The position numbers and the translations under genes are program-made. A stretch of 64,000 nucleotides of DNA, taken from contig NZ_AP018288.1 of NCBI RefSeq assembly GCF_002368335.1, forward strand, positions 3,553,044 to 3,617,043, in the 5' to 3' direction. Each line of letters opens with the position of its first letter. Within the stretch, counting starts at the first letter, position 1. The notes under the pieces are model-generated. The model worked only from the letters and a program-made list of their open reading frames with translations. It searched no databases and was not told the DNA's origin. The DNA comes from Nostoc sp. NIES-4103. GTDB lineage: Bacteria > Cyanobacteriota > Cyanobacteriia > Cyanobacteriales > Nostocaceae. Below, piece by piece: positions 43,521 to 54,400 of this stretch.

Positions 43521-44060
43521 ATATTTTCATCATTTAAATGTGGTTGTCTAGTTCGTTATTCTGCCAAATGTTAATAAACACTAAATCTAGATATCAAGAA
43601 TGTTATTTTGTACTTATTTTATAATTTATACACCAGCGATTGTACCTCACAGCTCCCGTCCTGGCGCTTGAAACGCTGCATCAGCTTAAATATCTCTAAT
43701 AACACCGATAATCTGCGCGATCGCGCTCTCATGCATATGTAATATATTATCTCAAGTGCGGTTCCGTGGCGCTGCGGGCGCTGTGCGATCGCTTGATCCA
43801 TACTTCCATTCAGTAACGCCGATAAAACAATGCACTTTTGTGCATAGCCTTTAAGGCTGGCTTTTCATAAAATTGTCAAATATATTTAGATACATCCTCA
43901 GCAAGGATTAGTATAAAATATATCAAACAACGCCAGCAAAATAGAGAGTTTTAAGGAGTCGTTACGTTAACTATGATAATTTAAAAGTTTCCGAAGTTTT
44001 AATTAGTAATAGTAAACCTGAGTATCCACAGATAGTATCACAATTGGTTGCAGAGCAGAA
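43521..44060. other. Intergenic region between divergent PAP gene and response regulator
   Basis: 540 bases, AT-rich in the second half. The minus-strand frame 43619-43801 has no recognisable family. The 100 bases before 44061 contain the likely promoter of the signalling operon. No RNA gene is recognised. Confidence 0.5.
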
Positions 44061-44765
44061 ATGTTGAATGTTGATAAATTGATAATTAGTCAAGAGATGC
44101 CAAAATCATCCATACTAAATATTTTAGTGATTGATGACCACCAACTAATTTTAACTGGAACGCTCAACGTTATACAAAAACAATATCCAGATGCTGTGAT
44201 CGCTAAGGCAAAAACAGCGGTTGAAGCGATCGCGCAGATTACCAGTTCTGAGTTTGATTTAATTGTGATGGATTTGTCGATACCAAAAGACGCTGGAACC
44301 ATTGCTCAAATTGAAATTGGTATCAATTTACTGCAAAAGTTACTCCAGCAATATCCCCAGCAGAATTTTTTGGTACAAAGTAGTTATGTTAAGGCATTAA
44401 TCAGGATCAAACACGAAATTGATGAGCATCAAGGTGGATTTGCGATCGCTGATAAAGAACTATCCGAATCTGACATGTTAATTCGTCTCAATTTAGCACT
44501 ACAAGGTGCAACTCATACCAAAGATATCAAAATCGGATTAGAACTCAAGCCAGAGTGGTTAGAAGTTTTGAAATTAGCATTTGAACAAGGATTGACAGAT
44601 AAATTAATTTCCGAGCGGATGTATAAATCTGAACGGGCTGTGCGTACATACTGGACAAAAATTCAAGATTTACTCGGTATTTATCTAGAAGATTGTCGAA
44701 AAGAAGGCAAAAATATGCGGATTCAAACTGAAATTCGCGCTCGACAAGAAGGATTAATCGATTAG
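44061..44765 (+). CDS. Response regulator with LuxR-like output domain
   Basis: 234 residues. The receiver domain (about 18-145) has Asp25-Asp26 and phospho-acceptor Asp71 in LIVMDLSIPKD. It carries an unusual insert (GTIAQIEIGINLLQKLLQQY). The C-terminal region (about 165-234) reads as a NarL/LuxR-type helix-turn-helix (LKLAFEQGLTDKLISERMYK, then SERAVRTYWTKIQDLLG). An in-frame ATG at 44097 is an alternative start. The CHASE2 kinase gene follows after 42 bases, so it is the probable cognate pair. Confidence 0.88.
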   Translation: MLNVDKLIISQEMPKSSILNILVIDDHQLILTGTLNVIQKQYPDAVIAKAKTAVEAIAQITSSEFDLIVMDLSIPKDAGTIAQIEIGINLLQKLLQQYPQQNFLVQSSYVKALIRIKHEIDEHQGGFAIADKELSESDMLIRLNLALQGATHTKDIKIGLELKPEWLEVLKLAFEQGLTDKLISERMYKSERAVRTYWTKIQDLLGIYLEDCRKEGKNMRIQTEIRARQEGLID

Positions 44766-44807
44766 TTATTAATCAGTTCGATTGATTTACTAGATAAACT
44801 ATGATTT

Positions 44808-46700
44808 ATGGTATTGCCTAGTAGAAGAAAAATTAGACAAGAAATTAATATTTGGCGGCAAGCTGCGCTACCTGGAATTATTGTCTTGTTTGTAGTGATT
44901 ATTGCTCGATTAACTGGATTATTACAAGTTTTTGAATGGACAGCACTCGATGCTTTGTTACGTTTTCGTTCAGCAGAACCAACTGATGATAAAGTGGTAA
45001 TTATTGGAATTAACGAACAAGATATCCGTAGCATAGGACGATATCCAATTCCAGATAATGAAATTGCCTCACTGATTAAAAAAATACAGAATTATCAACC
45101 TACAGTTATTGGTATTGATATTGTTAGAGATATACCTATTCAACCAGGTCATGAAGAATTAATAAAGATATTCCAACAGTATAAAAATATAATTGGTATT
45201 GAAAAAGTATTACCTCCAGATGAAATTTTACCACCGCCACAACTACCGCCAGAACAAATAGCTTTTTCTGATATAGTAGCCGATAAAGATGGTAAATATC
45301 GACGCTATTTACTTTGGACGAAAAATCCCAAAAATGAAAACGAAGGTAAATATTCTCTAGCTCTACGTTTATCACAGAAATATTTATCTACTAAAGGTAT
45401 AGATATCGAAAATGGTAAGGATGACCGCGAAACTATACGATTTGCCAATACAGAGCTTCCTAGATTTTTATCTAATTCTGGTGGATATGTAGGCGAAAAT
45501 GACACTGGAATAAAGACATTAATTAACTTTCATAGTGGTAGTCAACCATTTTTATTGTTATCACTAAATGATATTAAAACTGGTAATTTTAATACCAAAA
45601 TTATACAAGAAAAAATAGTTTTGATTGGTGTCACCGCCATAAGTATTACTGATTTTGTTAATACTTCAGCAACTGTTAAACCGAAAATTAGCGGTCAAAT
45701 TTACGGGGTAGAATTTCAGGCTCATGCTACTTCCCAAATAATTAATGCAGTCCTGAATAATAGACCCATGTTAAAAGTTTGGTCTGAAAGATATGAATAT
45801 TTGTGGATAATATTTTGGGGCTTGATATCAATAATGATTGGTAGATTAACACAAGCTGTTTGGAAAAACTTATTAGCTGTTGTAGTCACTGTTTTTTGCT
45901 TAAGTAGTATAGCTTATTTACTCCTTTTATCGGGTTATTGGATTCCCCTAGCACCAAGTTTATTAATTTTAGTAATCAATGGTTTAGGATTAAGTGCCTT
46001 TGCATTCTACGAACATGACAAAGCACAAAAACACAAAACTGATGAACGTCAATACACAATCGAATATACATTTACAGTTATTCATAACGGGCCATTACAA
46101 ACTTTGGCTAATACTTTGAGGCAAATAAGAACACAAGATATACCAAACGAACAGTTAATATTACAATTAGAAAAACTAAATTATGAGATTAGAGCGATCG
46201 GTGAATATTTAAGACTTGAAACTTTAACTCAAGATGAGAGTCTGCGTTTAGGTAGCGGGGTAAAAATCGACTTAAAAAGACCAATTCACGAATTGTTTTA
46301 TGAAGTCTATACGAGTACGCTTGCGAGAAATGATTTGGAATACTTTAATAATATTAATATCAAAGTCCGTACATTTGATCCAATAGAAGATCACTACTTG
46401 AGTCTGGAAAATAAACAGGAACTTTGTCTATTTTTAGAAGAAGCTTTATGCAATGTAGGCAAACATGCTAAAGGTGTTAAACGCATTGAAGCTATAGGCA
46501 AACAAGAGCATAATCTCTACACTTTGATGATTAAAGATAATGGTTGTGGTCTGACTTCATCATATGAAAATAAAAGTACAAAACAACTGAGAAATACTGC
46601 CAAAAATTTAGGAGGATATTTTAAGCGTGAATCTCTTAATTCTAAAGGAACAATATGCGAAATTAGTTGGAATTTAGGAAGTAATCGAAAAAGAAATTAA
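44808..46700 (+). CDS. CHASE2-domain sensor histidine kinase
   Basis: 630 residues from ATG 44808. One membrane segment (about 20-38) is followed by an extracytoplasmic CHASE2 domain to about 325 (KVVIIGINEQDIRSIGRYPI, then QPTVIGIDIVRDIP). Three membrane segments follow (about 330-402). The kinase core has phospho-acceptor His426 in FTVIHNGPLQTLAN, N-box EEALCNVGKHAKG and G-box IKDNGCGL, a short HisKA_3-type arrangement. CHASE2 senses unknown extracellular cues. It lies between the response regulator (42 bases) and the DUF928 gene (29 bases) in one probable operon. Confidence 0.92.
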   Translation: MVLPSRRKIRQEINIWRQAALPGIIVLFVVIIARLTGLLQVFEWTALDALLRFRSAEPTDDKVVIIGINEQDIRSIGRYPIPDNEIASLIKKIQNYQPTVIGIDIVRDIPIQPGHEELIKIFQQYKNIIGIEKVLPPDEILPPPQLPPEQIAFSDIVADKDGKYRRYLLWTKNPKNENEGKYSLALRLSQKYLSTKGIDIENGKDDRETIRFANTELPRFLSNSGGYVGENDTGIKTLINFHSGSQPFLLLSLNDIKTGNFNTKIIQEKIVLIGVTAISITDFVNTSATVKPKISGQIYGVEFQAHATSQIINAVLNNRPMLKVWSERYEYLWIIFWGLISIMIGRLTQAVWKNLLAVVVTVFCLSSIAYLLLLSGYWIPLAPSLLILVINGLGLSAFAFYEHDKAQKHKTDERQYTIEYTFTVIHNGPLQTLANTLRQIRTQDIPNEQLILQLEKLNYEIRAIGEYLRLETLTQDESLRLGSGVKIDLKRPIHELFYEVYTSTLARNDLEYFNNINIKVRTFDPIEDHYLSLENKQELCLFLEEALCNVGKHAKGVKRIEAIGKQEHNLYTLMIKDNGCGLTSSYENKSTKQLRNTAKNLGGYFKRESLNSKGTICEISWNLGSNRKRN

Positions 46701-46729
46701 GGCGTTAACAAGAATTCAGGAATCAGAAA

Positions 46730-47467
46730 ATGTTAAAAACTTTTGCTCAACCTCTTAGACTTGGATTAGTTACTAGTACTTGTCTTGGTTTATTGCTATT
46801 TTTGACATCAAGTACAATTGCAGGTTTTGTACCGACTAATCGCAAACCGGCTAGCGACTATAGCAGAAGTGGAGGTAAGCGGGGATGCCCAAATGAATCA
46901 GGTGAAGTAATACCTTTGACCTTACTCGCACCTCAAACATACGTTGGATATACAACTTCTTTGCATCCTACTTTTGTAGGTTTTGTATCTAGTTCTCAAA
47001 AAATCAGATTTAAACTTTATCAATTTGACTCAAAGAATACACCTCAAGAATTAGTTATCTTACCTGAAACCGAAGTCAAACCAGGAATTTTTCAGTTATC
47101 TTTGCCTAGTACTTCTTCAAAACTAATTGTTGGTAAACAGTATCTCTGGCAAGTAGCAATTACTTGTGCAAACTCTTCAGAAACTAGATTAGTAGAAAAA
47201 GCAGAATTTATCGTTGTAGAAATGCCATCTACTCTCAAAGAACAATTATCTACTAAAGTTGATACCATGCAAAAAGTAAAAATTTATGCCGAAGCAGATT
47301 TGTGGTACGAAGCTTTGGATGAAGCACTTAAATCTGCCAAAACTGGGAAATTAGGAAAGTTAGGTATAAATCTAATACAAGAACTAGCTACCTCTGAATT
47401 ATCAAAAACAGAAGACGATCAAAAAAGAATACAGTACTTGCAGGCGATCGCAACTCAAGAAGAGTAA
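46730..47467 (+). CDS. Exported DUF928 family protein
   Basis: 245 residues from ATG 46730. The signal peptide (about 1-33, LGLVTSTCLGLLLFLTSSTIAG) is followed by the DUF928 domain. Visible segments are LTLLAPQTYVGYTTSLHPTF, VGKQYLWQVAITCAN and the alpha-helical end AEADLWYEALDEALKSAK. DUF928 proteins are cyanobacterial, periplasmic and of unknown function, often near CHASE2 and CHAT genes. Its stop codon is 6 bases from the convergent stop of the CHAT gene. A broken paralogue lies at 20397-20753. Confidence 0.88.
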   Translation: MLKTFAQPLRLGLVTSTCLGLLLFLTSSTIAGFVPTNRKPASDYSRSGGKRGCPNESGEVIPLTLLAPQTYVGYTTSLHPTFVGFVSSSQKIRFKLYQFDSKNTPQELVILPETEVKPGIFQLSLPSTSSKLIVGKQYLWQVAITCANSSETRLVEKAEFIVVEMPSTLKEQLSTKVDTMQKVKIYAEADLWYEALDEALKSAKTGKLGKLGINLIQELATSELSKTEDDQKRIQYLQAIATQEE

Positions 47468-47473
47468 TACTTT

Positions 47474-50122
47474 TTATAGCCAATTGCCAATAACAATAAA
47501 AGCTGCCCAGTAATATGGGTGATTGTATTGGTCATTAATCTCTGGTATTTGTTTGGCATTAATTAATTTTAATTGTGCTGCTTGTAAAGCTTGGGCTTTA
47601 CTCATTTGAGATTGACTCAATTGGTTGTAGAACTCTGCAACTAAGTCTGCTGTGGAATTATCCCCCACAGGCCATAGTGATGCGATCGCGCTTTTTGCAC
47701 CAGCTTGTAATGCAACACCTGCTAAACCCAAACTGGCGCGATCGTCGCCGACGGCTGTTTCGCAAGCTGTTAGTGCTAATAAAGCTACTGAATTAGCAGG
47801 ATTACCTGTTTTTCGCAACAGAGTTTCTAGTTGGTTAATCGTGAGTTTGTTATTATCGCCTGTCACTAAAAATGTATCTTCTGGAATTGTGCCAAACTGT
47901 GCATGAGTCGCAATATGAATAATCGGATAAACACTATTTTTAACTTCCTTAGCTAAATTATTGTTAGTAAAATCTTGATTTACTAACAATTTATTTTTAG
48001 GAAATTGTTTTTGAATCGCCTGCAATTCTAAAGGAACATTTGTTAACTGACGAAATATTTGATCCTCAACTTTTTTTTCTTCTGTTACAGCTAAAATTAG
48101 AGCTTTAGTTTCGTTAATATTGATTTTTGTTGCTGTAGTCAATTGTAAACTTGGAGTTGTAGCAATAGCATATTTCTGAATCAGGTATTGCTTTTCTTTT
48201 TTATCGTAAAGTGCAGCCATTGGCACGTTACGCAAAAATCCGTCTTGAATAAATACTAGAGTTTTGATTTGCTGGGACTTGAAATATCCCTCGAATGGAC
48301 GAACGATTAAATCATATAAATTTTCTGCCTGAGTTGTATCATAGACAAATGTTTCTTGCCCATCAATAATGCCAGCGCGAAATTTAGCAATTTCTTCGCG
48401 GAAATTATCTTGATTTAGATATATCCACTGTAAATGTTGTTCGCCATTAGGTAAAGTAATAACAATTGCACTTTTATTTTCTAAGATGATTGAGTTAATA
48501 ACGGCGGTATCATTGCTTAAGAATTTATCTATATTTTGCTTGTTAATCGCTGCTAATATGCAATCATTACCAAAGTAATCTTGAATTTCTGCTAGACGCA
48601 GCGAATTTATGGTATTCAATGCACTAGTTAATTTCTGACCGTGCTTTTTAATGTTTTTAATATTAGATGTCGCTAACTCTAATTGAAACTTTGCTAGCTG
48701 ACGGTAAACAGGCTCAACCAAATCGCGGAAATCAAATTGTAAATCGCGGTTGGCAATTAAAATATCACTCCGTAATTCTTCTAGAGTGTTATATGCTCTT
48801 TGATAAAATGGCAGTGCTTCATTAATTTTTTGCTGTGCTTCTAAAATCCTTCCTGCTTGCCATTCCCATAAATATAGACTATCTTTAGCTCGTAAATTTT
48901 GGTCAGCCAGCCAAATCGCTCGATGAGTTAATTCTAAAGCTAGTTGATACTTGTTTTGGCACTCATATAAATGCCCAAATGCTCCTAAAGCGTAAGATTC
49001 AGAACGCGAGTCTTGTAGTGCTTGAGCGACTTTTATAGCTTTGTTGAATAGCTCTTTTACTTGGATTTCTGGTAATTGTCGATTGACAAAACATTGAGTT
49101 AATGGCGAAGTATATTCAACCCCAATAGCAGGTAGATTTGCTAAATAAATAGCTGCATAGAGTTTGTTAATATAATTTGGTAATTTATCGAATATTTCTA
49201 TTGATTTTCGGATATTTAGATTAGTCTGATTAGCATCAAATATATTGTAATTTTTAGTACGATAAGCAAGCTGAATTAAATTCAACCGCCTTCGCAATTC
49301 ACCTGCTTTATTATCTTGTTGATTATTAATACTCAATTGAAAATATTCTTTAGCTTGCTGATAATCATCTATAGCTTTTTGTCGGAATTTACTAGCTTTC
49401 GGAATCTTCTGTTGCTGAGCATAATTTGCTCGCAAGTTCCAAAGTTGAGCGCGGCTAGCGTGAGCATTACCTAAACTATTGAGAACTGCAAAATTGTAGG
49501 TTTGATTTTGATTACTTTTGGCAGTTTGTAGATATTTAATTGCTAAATCATAATTGCCTTGGAGACGATAAGCTTCTCCTAAACTTCCTAAAGCTGCAAC
49601 TTCTCCTGACTTATCTTGTTGTTTAAGAGCAATTTGCAATGCACTTCCTGGCTGACATACTAATTCTTCTTGAGCTTCTGTGTAATATCTGCCACATAAA
49701 AGACTAATTGCTTTTTTCGTTTGTCCCGAACTACTATAAACTTGTGCGATTTCTGTCTGCACTCTTCCAACTTTTTGCCAGTTGTTTTGAGAGCGATAAT
49801 AAGCGATCGCCTGCTCCCAATAGCTAAGAGTTGCTGCTGTATTATCTAACTGCTGGTATGCTCTAGCTAAATTTTCGTTGACGATCGCCACATTCTGCAA
49901 ATCATTACTTTTTTGATATAACTCTACAGCAGACCGCCAAGGTTGAATAGCAGCGCGAAAATCTGCTTTTCTATAACTTTCAATCCCTTGGTTGACAAGT
50001 TGAGCAGCATCAAGAGTTTGAGCATTAACTAAATTACCCAAGCATAGACACAGTATAAAACTAGCTATAAATAAGACTGTTAACCAGTAACGAGCAATTA
50101 CTTTGAAAAATATATCGAGCAT
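47474..50122 (-). CDS. Exported TPR-CHAT protein (caspase/HetF-like protease)
   Basis: 882 residues from ATG 50122. The signal peptide (about 1-34) ends LVNAQT. Tetratricopeptide repeats fill about 35-470 (NQGIESYRKADFRAAIQPWR type). A linker leads to the CHAT domain (about 590-882). The catalytic dyad is intact: His740 in IHIATHAQFG and Cys787 in LTACETAVGD. SLGLAGVALQAGAKSAIASL and a C-terminal NHPYYWAAFIVIGNW are typical. CHAT proteins are caspase-like proteases (separase/HetF relatives); here the signal peptide places it in the periplasm. The target is unknown; neighbouring secretion genes suggest adhesin processing. Confidence 0.92.
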   Translation of the reverse strand: MLDIFFKVIARYWLTVLFIASFILCLCLGNLVNAQTLDAAQLVNQGIESYRKADFRAAIQPWRSAVELYQKSNDLQNVAIVNENLARAYQQLDNTAATLSYWEQAIAYYRSQNNWQKVGRVQTEIAQVYSSSGQTKKAISLLCGRYYTEAQEELVCQPGSALQIALKQQDKSGEVAALGSLGEAYRLQGNYDLAIKYLQTAKSNQNQTYNFAVLNSLGNAHASRAQLWNLRANYAQQQKIPKASKFRQKAIDDYQQAKEYFQLSINNQQDNKAGELRRRLNLIQLAYRTKNYNIFDANQTNLNIRKSIEIFDKLPNYINKLYAAIYLANLPAIGVEYTSPLTQCFVNRQLPEIQVKELFNKAIKVAQALQDSRSESYALGAFGHLYECQNKYQLALELTHRAIWLADQNLRAKDSLYLWEWQAGRILEAQQKINEALPFYQRAYNTLEELRSDILIANRDLQFDFRDLVEPVYRQLAKFQLELATSNIKNIKKHGQKLTSALNTINSLRLAEIQDYFGNDCILAAINKQNIDKFLSNDTAVINSIILENKSAIVITLPNGEQHLQWIYLNQDNFREEIAKFRAGIIDGQETFVYDTTQAENLYDLIVRPFEGYFKSQQIKTLVFIQDGFLRNVPMAALYDKKEKQYLIQKYAIATTPSLQLTTATKININETKALILAVTEEKKVEDQIFRQLTNVPLELQAIQKQFPKNKLLVNQDFTNNNLAKEVKNSVYPIIHIATHAQFGTIPEDTFLVTGDNNKLTINQLETLLRKTGNPANSVALLALTACETAVGDDRASLGLAGVALQAGAKSAIASLWPVGDNSTADLVAEFYNQLSQSQMSKAQALQAAQLKLINAKQIPEINDQYNHPYYWAAFIVIGNWL

Positions 50123-50142
50123 ATTTTTGAATAAAAATTCAG

Positions 50143-50185
50143 AATGTATGTAGAGACGTAGGAATGTTACGTCTCTACATACATT
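50143..50185. terminator. Strong stem-loop upstream of CHAT gene
   Basis: 18-bp arms (50143-50160 and 50168-50185) with a 7-base loop, between the RTX gene's 3' side and the CHAT start. It may separate the two minus-strand genes. Confidence 0.6.
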
Positions 50186-50196
50186 TTCACTCTTAG

Positions 50197-50358
50197 AGGT
50201 TGTTTGAAAAGTGGTTCGCTGTGATTTTAATTACCCTCCTTAATCCCCCTGATGTCTTGGGGGGAGACCGGAGATCTAGTTCCTTCCCCTTTCTAAGGGG
50301 AGGGTTCGGGTGGGGTAAAAAATATTTGATACATCAATCATAACTTTTCAGACATCCT
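50197..50358. mobile_element. MITE-like element (terminal aggttgtttgaaaagt)
   Basis: The terminal inverted repeats aggttgtttgaaaagt (50197-50212) and acttttcagacatcct (50343-50358) match 14 of 16. The interior has a GC-rich hairpin (cccctgatgtcttgggggg and ccccttt...aagggg) and no gene. Confidence 0.65.
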
Positions 50359-50529
50359 TTTACGTCTAATCAAAAATCTCAAATCTAAAATCCAAAATAG
50401 GTTGACTCCTTCTCATTTAAACATCTTTAAGCAACTACGAAAATATCTGCATTAGTTAAAGCTAGTCCAGTATTGAGTGTAGCAATCTGGATAGAAGTGG
50501 GGCTGTTAAAGAATTTTCCAAGAACTCTA
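50359..50529. other. Intergenic, 3' of RTX gene
   Basis: 171 bases. The minus-strand codons downstream of the RTX stop show no continuation of the protein. Nothing else is seen. Confidence 0.5.
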
Positions 50530-51210
50530 TTAAACGATAATATCGCTTGCCACCAGTAGTGGTGATCCTTCAAGCTTAATCTCGAAATTAGCCGCTAGAT
50601 TACTATCAGTGTTACCTTGGAGAATACCTCCAGAATAACGGATTTGACCTGCTGCGGTGAATGCGCTAGTCCCAATGTAAGTGAAAGCTTGATTGCCCGC
50701 GATAATAGTGTTAGCGTCTATGTAAGATATATCGATTCTGTCACCGGGTAAGTTACCGTTTCCAACAAAGTCTTTGATAATATCTCGTGACAAACCAGGT
50801 TGACTATCTGAAACTGAAGAAAACTGGAAAACATCGTTGCCAGCATCCCCAGTGAGTTCATCAGTGCCAGCATCCCCAGTGAGTTTATCGTTGCCAGCAC
50901 CCCCAGTGAGACTATCGTTGCCACCAAAGCCATAGAGGATATCGTTGCCGTCGAACCCAGCGAGGATATCGTTACCAGGAACACCGCCATATAAATCATC
51001 GCCTACGAGGATATCATTGGAAAAACCGCCAGTGATGAAATCGTTGCCACTACCCCCAAAGATATTATAGGAAGTAAAAAGACCACCTTGCCCAAGGATA
51101 ATGTCGTCACCGCCAAATCCGTTGATTGTAACTAGACCAATGTAATCATAGACCAAAGAGAGATTGTCAACCAAAATGTCAGGGCCATTCGTACCGTTAT
51201 AAGTAACCAT
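50530..51210 (-). CDS. RTX-type hemolysin-like calcium-binding protein
   Basis: 226 residues from ATG 51210. Glycine/aspartate nonapeptide repeats of the GGxGxDxL type run from about 30 to 125 (GGSGNDFITGG, GNDILAGFDGNDILYGFGGN). A C-terminal domain follows (FQFSSVSDSQPGLSRDIIKD, then DRIDISYIDANT) of the type found on type I secreted RTX proteins. There is no signal peptide, so ABC-type (TolC) export is expected, but no transporter is adjacent. It is divergent from the TpsA gene. Confidence 0.92.
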   Translation of the reverse strand: MVTYNGTNGPDILVDNLSLVYDYIGLVTINGFGGDDIILGQGGLFTSYNIFGGSGNDFITGGFSNDILVGDDLYGGVPGNDILAGFDGNDILYGFGGNDSLTGGAGNDKLTGDAGTDELTGDAGNDVFQFSSVSDSQPGLSRDIIKDFVGNGNLPGDRIDISYIDANTIIAGNQAFTYIGTSAFTAAGQIRYSGGILQGNTDSNLAANFEIKLEGSPLLVASDIIV

Positions 51211-51468
51211 TAATGTGTTTGTCCTTAACTTAGAGGCTAAAAAATTACTTCATCGACAATTAACAGAATAAAAAAAATACAGAAATCAGTCCTTCAGGTT
51301 TCATGCAAACTCAGATGCAACTTTTTGTATAGATATCGGCGCGAGCGTGTATATAAAATTGCATAAAACTGTATTGCTTTTTATATTCATCTATGCAAAG
51401 TTGCAATTTATTACTGTAGGCTTCAAACTAAATATCATTTGTAACAACTGGCACCTACGAGTAAAACT
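51211..51468. promoter_or_regulatory. Divergent promoter region of RTX and TpsA genes
   Basis: 258 bases. The motif TGCAA recurs (51304, 51316, 51394) and a near-palindrome TGCAAAGTTGCA lies at 51394-51405, 64 bases before the TpsA start. It may be an operator; this is inference only. Confidence 0.35.
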
Positions 51469-54400
51469 ATGAGCGAGCAATCTTATTGCAATTATTGGCG
51501 CTTCGGAATATTGCTAAGTTTGACTTTCGCAACAAATGTCAAAGCCTTGGCTCAAGTCACAGCCGACCAAACATTAGGAACACAAGTTGTAGATATTGGT
51601 CTACGTTCTTTTATTTTGGATGGAACAACAGTCGATAACACAAATTTATTTCACAGTTTTAGCAATTTTAATGTTCCTAATAGTGGCGCAGCAATTTTTC
51701 TCAATGAACCCAATATTGTCAATATCTTTGCACGAGTAACTGGAGGAACAGCCTCTAATATTCAAGGATTAATTCGCACCCAAGGTAGTGCTAATTTATT
51801 TTTGATGAATCCCAATGGTATTATTTTTGGTAAAAACGCTCAGTTAAATATTGGTGGTTCTTTCGTAGCTACCACAGCTAATTCAATTCAATTTCCTGGT
51901 GGGGCTGAGTTTTCCTCAACATCATCGGTTACACCAGAAAATACTTTACTAAGTGTTAATCCAACAGCATTCTTATTTAATCAAATCGCTGCCCAAGGTA
52001 CAAACTCAATAGAAAATCGCGCCGCTTTGGAAGTTCCTAACAATAAAACTTTAATCCTACTTGGTGGTCGTGTTGCACCTACACCCGAATCTACAGGGCA
52101 AATCCTGATGGATGGGGGGCGGATTTTTGCACTAGATGGCAGAATAGAAATTGGTGGTTTAACTGCACCTGGAATCGTAGGACTCAATGTTGATGGCGAC
52201 AACTTGCGCCTAAATTTTCCTGAGAATGTGGCAAGAGTAAATGCTTCATTCGTGAATCAATCTGCTGCTGCTGTCTTTGGTGCAAGTGGCGGCAATATCA
52301 TAGTTAATGCCAACGATTTTAATTTACTAAATTCCAGTAATTTGTATACAGGTATAGTTGTTAATCAAGGAATTCCATCAGTTCAAGCAGGTGATATCTC
52401 AATCAATGCAACTGGAATTGTAACTATAGCTGACCAAAGTGATATAGGGAATACTTCTATACAACCTGGAAATAGTGGAAATATTAATGTTGTTGCTGAA
52501 TCGCTGAAAATAATTAATGGTAGTGGAATTCAGGCAACTGCCACGCAAGGTAATTCAGGTGTTGTTAATATCAAAGTTAACGATACAGTTTCCCTATCAG
52601 GAAGAGGTGGTGGTACTTTTTCTGATAGAAGTTTGAGTCCTAGTGTAATTACAAGTAATGTTCGACGACCAAGAGATTCCTCTGTGTCTTCTTCGCCGCC
52701 AAATCTTTCAGGAACGCCAACTAGTGGAAAAAGTGGTGGTATTAATATCCAAGCGCAAAATCTTACGTTGGCAGATGGTGGTTTGATCAGTGCTACTAAC
52801 TTTTTAGCAGATGATTCTGGAGATATTAAAATTCAAGCTGATAATTCAATTACTTTAAATGATTCAGCGGCTATCTTTTCAATTACTAATGGGAAAGGAA
52901 ATGCAGGTAATTTATCAATTACTACCAATCGTTTGATTCTAGAGAATAGTTCTCAGCTATCAACTAGTACCTTTGGCAGTAGTAATGCTGGGAATATTAA
53001 TATTACAGCTAGAGATATTAGTGTAGATAATTCTTTGATAATTGCATCTGCATTGTCTTTTCCAGGAGTGATTTCTAATGTTGGTGATGCTGGGAATGTA
53101 AATATTCAAACTGGGAAGATTAGTTTAACAAATTCTGGATCTATATCTTCTGCTTCTGGAGAACCAGAACCAGGAGAAACAATTGGACGTGGTGGAAACA
53201 TCAATATTACAGCTACTGATTCAATAGAAATCGATTCTCAAAATTCAACAGATTTCATTACTGGTATTTTGACCAGAACTTTCAGTAGTAGTCGTGCTGG
53301 TGACGTAACACTAGAAACTAAAAATCTCCTTGTAAAGAATGGTGGTTCTATCAGAGTAGAAGCAGCTAACAATTTAGGAGGCAATGCAGGTAATCTTACT
53401 ATCAATGCATCAGATTCTATTGATTTGATTAGTTCTAACCGTAATTTTCCTAGCTTGCTTACTACAGGAGTTTACCCTTTCACAGAAAATATAGTTCCTG
53501 TAGGTAATGGCGGTGATATAACAATTAATACTAAACATTTGCAGTTAACAAACTCAGCTATAAGCGCTGCAACTTTTGGCAAGGGAAATGCTGGTGATAT
53601 CTTTATTCTCAGCAATCAGGGGGTTATTGTTGACAACAGTACAATTAATAGTCGCGTAGGAGCTGGCGGAGTCGGTAATGCTGGAGATATTCAAATTCAA
53701 ACACAAAATCTCACTTTAACTAATGGTGGTGGAATTGATACTGCAATCACTGAAACAACAGGAAATTTGCCCGGTGGACAAGGTAAAGGTGGAAATATTC
53801 GCATCGATGCTGCTGATGCAGTAACTATCTCAGGAACTGATGCAAATGGAAATACAAGCGCAATCTCAACTGAAAGCCAAAGGGGGGCGCTTGGTCAAGG
53901 AGGAGATATTACAGTCAACACAGATTATTTCCGTGCAGCAGACAATGGTAGTATAACTGCGATAACAGAAAATTCTAGTAACGCGGGTAATATTACAATT
54001 AATGCTCGTGTATTTGAGGCATCAAATGGTGGACTTATAACTACAGGAACTTTTGATAGCGGTAAATCTGGTGATATTACTATTAATGCCACAGACAGTA
54101 TCACTATCTCTACAAATTTAAATACTGTCACTGGCTTATTTGCAGGTACTGGCTCTACTGGAAACGGTGGAAGAATATCTATATCTACAACTAACTTTAA
54201 TTTATTTACAAGCGATTTAAACTTGTCTAATAATCTCGCTGTAGTTTCTACGCGCAGTCAGGGACAAGGTATTGCAGGCGATATCAATATTACTGCCAAG
54301 AAAAATTTTAATGCGAGTAATGGTGCGATCCGCGCCATATCTGAACAATCAGATGGTGGCAATATTGATATCACTGCGAGAAATATTAACTTGCGAAATA

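Noticed and set aside
43619..43801. 60-codon minus-strand frame upstream of the response regulator
   Set aside because: No family resemblance and no ribosome site; it overlaps HIP1-rich DNA.
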